Source: DASSKO01 sp035690425
Lineage (GTDB): Bacteria; Actinomycetota; Actinomycetes; Propionibacteriales; Nocardioidaceae
Direction of reading: 5' to 3'
Assembly: GCA_035690425.1 (NCBI GenBank)
Contig: DASSKO010000188.1
Coordinates: 1-38,806 of the forward strand
DNA length: 38,806 nt
In this document: positions 34,691-38,806 of the stretch, piece by piece
How the letters are laid out: each line of letters starts with the position of its first letter
Position numbering within the stretch: the stretch's first letter is position 1
Position numbers and translations under genes: made by a program
The notes under the pieces: generated by a model
Seen by the model: the letters and a program-made list of their open reading frames with translations, nothing else
Database searches by the model: none
Told to the model about the DNA's origin: nothing

Positions 34691-34850
34691 CACCAACCTC
34701 TCGTAGCCGGTGATGCTACCGCCAAACCGCGGGAGGGCACTACGAGCACGTGCACGGAGCGTTACAGCACTTGCCATGACTGGGCGACCGATGTCACAGT
34801 GTCGCGCGTCAGCGGTCACACCCCGGGACGACCCGGGCGAAAGGGGAGAG

Positions 34851-37691
34851 ATGATCCACCGTCATCACGGTGTCTCTCGGTTCCGCCTCGCTGCTGCAGT
34901 TCCCGCTTTCGCGCTTCTCGCCACTGGCCTGGCGACGAGTGACACGAGCGCGGGCGCAGTGGCCGCGGAGCCGACGCAGGTGTCTCCAGACGCCAGCAGC
35001 CGGTCCAAGGAGTACATCAACTACGTCGCACCACGCATCCAGAACGAGAACGGCGCCTCCGCCAAACTCGGCGAGAAGCAGCGCGAGCAGACGTCCGAGG
35101 CGATCGAGCAGGCGCAGGCCTTCGACGCCAAGCACGCGGCCGGCAACCCGGTCACGGCGCGCCAGCTCGCCGCTTTGGAGGCTCGGGCGATCGAGACAGG
35201 CAAGAGCCCGCAGGAGATCAAGGCCAACCGGTACAAGGATGCGAAGCAGACCACTGAGGCCAAGCTGCTGACGATCCTCGTCGAGTTCAACCCGAACGCG
35301 AACGACGACTTCACCGACGTCATGGTGCCCAAGACGGTGTTCGGCGACCGCACCTGCGTGCCGGGGAAGGTTACCAACGGCCCGCTGCACAACAACATCC
35401 CGAACCCGGCCACGCTCGAGCACAAGGACAACAACTCGATGTGGGTGCCGGACTTCTCCTCCGCTTTCTACAACCGGATGCTCTACACCGACCGGGGCGT
35501 GGTGAAGCGGGTGCGTCCGGACCTGAAGGGCCCCGACGGGCGTCGCGGCATCGACATCTCCGGCTACACGATGAAGAACATGTACGAGGAGATGTCGCAC
35601 GGCGCCTACACGGTGACCGGCTCGGCCACCCCGTGGGTCCAGGTCGAGCACTCCGAGGCCTGGTACGGCGCCAACACCTGCACGCAGGATCCCGACACCG
35701 GCGAGTGGGTCGCGGGTCCGCCGCAGGGCATGCAGGGCCATCCGGACAACCCGCTCGGCGCGGGCGCGCTCGCCATCGACGCCGTGGCCAAGCTGGCCGA
35801 GATGAAGCCCGACTTCCCGTGGGCCGACTACGACATCGAGGACCAGGGCGATGCCGACGGCGACGGCAACCTGCACGAGCCCAACGGCGTGATCGACCAC
35901 GTGGTGCTGGTGCACGCCGGTGAGGACAAGTCCGGTGGCGGTGGCGCGCAGGGCACTTACGCGATCTGGGCGCACTCCTCGGCGGTCACCGGCGGGGCGC
36001 CGATTCCCGGCACGGACCTGAAGCTGTCCAACTACATCGTGCAGCCCGAGGACTCCGGTGTCGGCGTCTTCGCGCACGAGTACGGCCACGACCTGGGGCT
36101 TCCCGACCTCTACGACACCTCCGGTGCCGCCGACTCCGACATCGACTTCTGGGACCTGATGGCCTCCGGCTCACACGCGGGACCGATCTTCCAGTCGATG
36201 CCCACGCACATGGGTCTGTGGGACAAGTGGGTGCTCGGCTGGGCGGACCCGGTGGAGCTGGAGCCCGGTGATGACCCGCGCACGGTGAAGGTCGGGCAGA
36301 ACTCCCGGCCGTTGAAGGGCAGCCAGGACGGCGTCATCGTCAACCTGCCGGACAAGACCCAGGTGCTGGCAGAGCCGCACAGCGGCGAGGAGATGTGGTG
36401 GACCGGCAGCGACCAGTCCTGGGCCGACAACAAGATCGAGCGCTCGGTGGACGTACCCGCCGGCGCCACCGACGCCAAGTTCTGGATGTGGAACAACTAC
36501 GTCATCGAGGCCGACTGGGACTTCGGTTTCGTCGAGGTCTCCACGGACGGCGGCTCCACCTGGACCGAGCAGAAGGTCTACAACGAGGCCGGCGAGGAGG
36601 TCTCCACCCCTGACGGCTACGGCGACCCGAACGGCCGGATGGCCGACTTCGGTGGCAAGAAGTACGGCCTGACCGGCAGCACCGGGGGCTGGGCCCACCA
36701 CTACACCGACCTGTCCGCCTACGCCGGCCAGACGGTGCAGGTGCGGTTGCGCTACGCCACGGACGCTGCGTTCCAGGAGCGTGGCTGGTTCGCCGACGAC
36801 TTCGCGGTCACCGCGGGCGGTGAGACCGTCTGGAGTGACGACGTCGAGTCCGGGGACAACGGGTGGACGAAGGTCAACGGCACCTGGACCGACACCACCG
36901 GCGAAGGCTGGCGGATCGACACCGGCACGCAGATCCAGGCGCAGTTCTACCTGGCCGAGTGGCGCAACTTCGACGGCTTCGACGAGGGGCTGAAGTACAC
37001 CTACGACACCACGTACTCCGCGGATGCGTGGAAGGTGGAGAAGATCAAGTACAACGCGCCGGGCATGCTGGTGTGGTACCGGAACACGGCCTACGGCAAC
37101 GGCATGGACGTCACCAACCACCCGGCCGCGAACTTCACGACGCTGCCCAGCGGCGGCGCCAAGGGTGGCTTGCTGATCGTCGACAGCCACTTCGACCCGC
37201 TGCGTCGCCACGGCGAGGCGGGTGCCGTCGACCCGACGGTGCTGAAGAACCTGCCGTCCCGGCCGCAGTCGTCCAACGCCGCCTTCGGGCTGCACCCGAC
37301 GTACGAGTTCACCGAGTGCCTCGCGGACGCGTCGTTCGAGGAGTACTGCGCCGACTACGAGCCGCAGGCACCGGTGCGGACGTTCACCGACGCCAAGGGC
37401 TGGGTGCCCGGCATCGAGTCACGGCCGGACGGGCTGTACTTCCGTGACCTGGACGCGTCGGTCGTAGTGCCCTCGCGCGGTAATGCGCCGTACTCGACCC
37501 GGGTGGTCAACCCGGACGGGAGCCCGGCGACGGAGCTCTACGGCACACAGCTGCAGGGCTTCCCGTCGCCGTTGGGCAGCGGTGACCCGGCCGACGACAA
37601 CGTGGCCTACGGCACCGTCCTCACGGTGAAGAAGGCGATGAAGGGCAACAAGGCGGCGCTGATCCGCGTCACGCCACCTGCTGCCGACTGA
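34851..37691 (+). CDS. Secreted M6-family zinc metalloprotease
   Basis: Exported protease of 946 residues of the immune-inhibitor-A (M6) type. A signal peptide (about residues 1-38) is followed by a charged propeptide-like helical stretch to about residue 130. The zinc site HEYGHDLGLPDLYD gives His409, Glu410, His413 and Asp419 (HExxHxxGxxD). The part after residue 540 holds VEVSTDGGSTW and a later GGETVWSDDVESGDNGW segment, suggesting beta-sandwich or MAM-like repeats, as in InhA. ATG 34851 follows AAGGGGAGAG. A strong hairpin follows the stop. Probably a scavenging or surface-processing enzyme. Confidence 0.92.
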   Translation: MIHRHHGVSRFRLAAAVPAFALLATGLATSDTSAGAVAAEPTQVSPDASSRSKEYINYVAPRIQNENGASAKLGEKQREQTSEAIEQAQAFDAKHAAGNPVTARQLAALEARAIETGKSPQEIKANRYKDAKQTTEAKLLTILVEFNPNANDDFTDVMVPKTVFGDRTCVPGKVTNGPLHNNIPNPATLEHKDNNSMWVPDFSSAFYNRMLYTDRGVVKRVRPDLKGPDGRRGIDISGYTMKNMYEEMSHGAYTVTGSATPWVQVEHSEAWYGANTCTQDPDTGEWVAGPPQGMQGHPDNPLGAGALAIDAVAKLAEMKPDFPWADYDIEDQGDADGDGNLHEPNGVIDHVVLVHAGEDKSGGGGAQGTYAIWAHSSAVTGGAPIPGTDLKLSNYIVQPEDSGVGVFAHEYGHDLGLPDLYDTSGAADSDIDFWDLMASGSHAGPIFQSMPTHMGLWDKWVLGWADPVELEPGDDPRTVKVGQNSRPLKGSQDGVIVNLPDKTQVLAEPHSGEEMWWTGSDQSWADNKIERSVDVPAGATDAKFWMWNNYVIEADWDFGFVEVSTDGGSTWTEQKVYNEAGEEVSTPDGYGDPNGRMADFGGKKYGLTGSTGGWAHHYTDLSAYAGQTVQVRLRYATDAAFQERGWFADDFAVTAGGETVWSDDVESGDNGWTKVNGTWTDTTGEGWRIDTGTQIQAQFYLAEWRNFDGFDEGLKYTYDTTYSADAWKVEKIKYNAPGMLVWYRNTAYGNGMDVTNHPAANFTTLPSGGAKGGLLIVDSHFDPLRRHGEAGAVDPTVLKNLPSRPQSSNAAFGLHPTYEFTECLADASFEEYCADYEPQAPVRTFTDAKGWVPGIESRPDGLYFRDLDASVVVPSRGNAPYSTRVVNPDGSPATELYGTQLQGFPSPLGSGDPADDNVAYGTVLTVKKAMKGNKAALIRVTPPAAD

Positions 37692-37716
37692 CCCACGCCG
37701 TGCGGTGAAACTCTGT

Positions 37717-37757
37717 CGTGAGGCGCCGATTCTCCTGGTGAGGATCGGCGCCTCACG
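37717..37757. terminator. Terminator-like hairpin after the M6 protease
   Basis: Perfect 14-bp inverted repeat, arms CGTGAGGCGCCGAT (37717-37730) and ATCGGCGCCTCACG (37744-37757), with a 13-nt loop, 25 bp after the stop codon. No U run follows, which is usual for actinobacterial terminators. Confidence 0.8.
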
Positions 37758-37813
37758 CATGTCCGGCGCCCGCATCCTGGGGATGGCGCACGCGCCGCCC
37801 GCCCGGGATGGCA

Positions 37814-37819
37814 TAGCGT
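37814..37819 (+). promoter_or_regulatory. -10 element of the DinG-type gene (leaderless)
   Basis: TAGCGT lies 6 nt before the GTG at 37826. No SD sequence or clear -35 is visible. Spacing agrees with the other leaderless-type genes in the window. Confidence 0.45.
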
Positions 37820-37825
37820 TGTGCG

Positions 37826-38806
37826 GTGACTTCTGACCCCGCACCCGAGTACGCCGGCACGCCGTCGGCACGGGAGGTGCTGGCGGCCGCCGTCGGGTCG
37901 CTCGGCGGTCAGGAGCGCCCCGGCCAGATTCAGATGGCCGAGGCGGTGACGCGGGCGCTGGAGTCCGGTGAGCACCTGCTCGTGCAGGCCGGCACCGGCA
38001 CCGGGAAGTCGCTGGCGTACCTGGTACCCGCGATGCTGCACGACGACCGGGTCGTGATCGCCACCGCGACGCTGGCTCTGCAGCACCAGCTGGTCGAGCG
38101 CGACATCCCCGCGCTGCTCGACGCCGCCGACCACGCACTGGGCGAGCACCCGACCTACTCGGTGCTCAAGGGCCGCAGCAACTACGCCTGCCTGCACCGC
38201 ACCCGTGAGGGCGTCCCGGACGACCATGGCGCCCTGGTGGAGATGCCGACCGGCAGCGTCGGTGCTGAGGTCGTCGACCTGCGCGCGTGGGCCGAGCAGC
38301 AGGCGACCGAGCACGGACCCGGCGACCGCGACAGCGCGCCCCGACACGGCGAGCGTGCCTGGCAGCAGATCTCGGTGTCCGCGCGCGAGTGTCTCGGCGC
38401 CGCCAAGTGCGCCTACGGCGTCGAGTGCTTCGCCGAGCGTGCCCGCGAGCGGGCGATGGCCTCCTCGATCATCGTCACCAACCACTCGTTGCTGGCCATC
38501 GACGCCATCGACGGCGTCCCGATGATCCCCGAGTACGCCGCGGTGATCGTCGACGAGGCCCACGAGCTGGCCGCGCGGGTGACGCAGGCCGCGACCCAGG
38601 AGCTGTCGCCGCTGATGGTGGAACGCGCCGCCAGACGGGCGCGCAACTTCGTCGACGACGACAGCCCCGCAGCCGATGATCTCGCCGACGCCGGTGACGC
38701 GTTGCGCGCCGCGGTCGACGACACCGACCCGGGCCGGCTGGAGCGGGTCGGCGTGGCCCTCGGGGACGCCCTCGCCCTGGTCCGCGACAGCGCCCGGACC
38801 TGCTGG
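37826..38806 (+). CDS. DinG-family ATP-dependent helicase (3' end outside window)
   Basis: First 327 codons of an iron-sulfur superfamily 2 DNA helicase related to DinG/XPD and YoaA. Walker A AGTGTGKS lies at residues 55-62; four cysteines (Cys122, Cys189, Cys195, Cys201) fit the Fe-S cluster; DEAH is at residues 243-246, preceded by IIVTNHSLL. GTG 37826 follows TAGCGT by 6 nt. The helicase C-terminal domain lies outside the window. In mycobacteria a homologue (Rv1329c, as I recall) is annotated dinG. Whether it is DNA-damage-controlled here is unclear: no RecA-NDp motif or LexA box was found next to it. Confidence 0.9.
   Translation, partial: MTSDPAPEYAGTPSAREVLAAAVGSLGGQERPGQIQMAEAVTRALESGEHLLVQAGTGTGKSLAYLVPAMLHDDRVVIATATLALQHQLVERDIPALLDAADHALGEHPTYSVLKGRSNYACLHRTREGVPDDHGALVEMPTGSVGAEVVDLRAWAEQQATEHGPGDRDSAPRHGERAWQQISVSARECLGAAKCAYGVECFAERARERAMASSIIVTNHSLLAIDAIDGVPMIPEYAAVIVDEAHELAARVTQAATQELSPLMVERAARRARNFVDDDSPAADDLADAGDALRAAVDDTDPGRLERVGVALGDALALVRDSARTCW

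Overview
The window is a high-GC chromosomal segment of an actinobacterium. The gene order lhr-nei, DUF3046-recA-recX, miaB ... miaA-dapF-hflX is the core order I know from mycobacteria and related actinobacteria. Protein style and the mixture of genes (RNase Y after recX, DUF559 nuclease-like gene, gluABCD operon) suggest Nocardioidaceae/Propionibacteriales; that family assignment is inference. No rRNA, tRNA, IS element or CRISPR array was seen.

Layout. 1-5.4 kb: nei2 and lhr, a minus-strand DNA-repair operon. 5.5-7.35 kb: secreted SpoIVB-type (S55) peptidase homologue. 7.5-10.3 kb: plus-strand operon of a drug-type ABC-2 exporter (ATPase and two permeases) ending in DUF3046. 10.4-12.5 kb: sirtuin and a divergent MFS transporter. 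12.5-17.4 kb: recA (split by a LAGLIDADG intein), recX and an RNase Y gene with a long structured leader. 17.5-20.7 kb: gluABCD amino-acid uptake operon on the minus strand. 20.9-22.3 kb: miaB. 22.3-23.5 kb: DUF559 nuclease-like gene bracketed by two related long palindromes. 23.5-25.9 kb: divergent glycosyltransferase and sulfotransferase. 25.9-27.9 kb: Nudix hydrolase with a short overlapping upstream ORF, a LigB-like protein, and two small proteins, one an orphan MT0933-type antitoxin. 27.9-34.2 kb: miaA, ggt, dapF, hflX and a YihY-type membrane protein. 34.2-37.8 kb: acylphosphatase, small membrane protein, large secreted M6 metalloprotease and a strong hairpin. 37.8 kb to the end: 5' part of a DinG-type helicase.

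The most interesting regulatory pattern is a shared promoter. lhr-nei, the ABC exporter/DUF3046 operon and recA each carry the motif (C/T)TGTCGGTG followed 8 bp later by a -10 hexamer. It matches the RecA-NDp promoter recognised through PafBC in mycobacteria. recA also has a canonical LexA box inside a second upstream promoter. The window would therefore hold a DNA-damage regulon that includes an otherwise unexplained exporter. At least eight genes have a TANNNT-like -10 only 6-9 nt before the start codon, which suggests widespread leaderless transcription.

Other points of note: the intein sits at what I recall as the M. leprae RecA position; the palindrome-nuclease-palindrome cassette resembles a REP-associated mobile unit; the rny leader can form a closed multi-stem RNA containing a 15-codon ORF; short ORFs overlap the Nudix and hflX starts; and the YihY gene appears to begin at a CTG overlapping the hflX stop.
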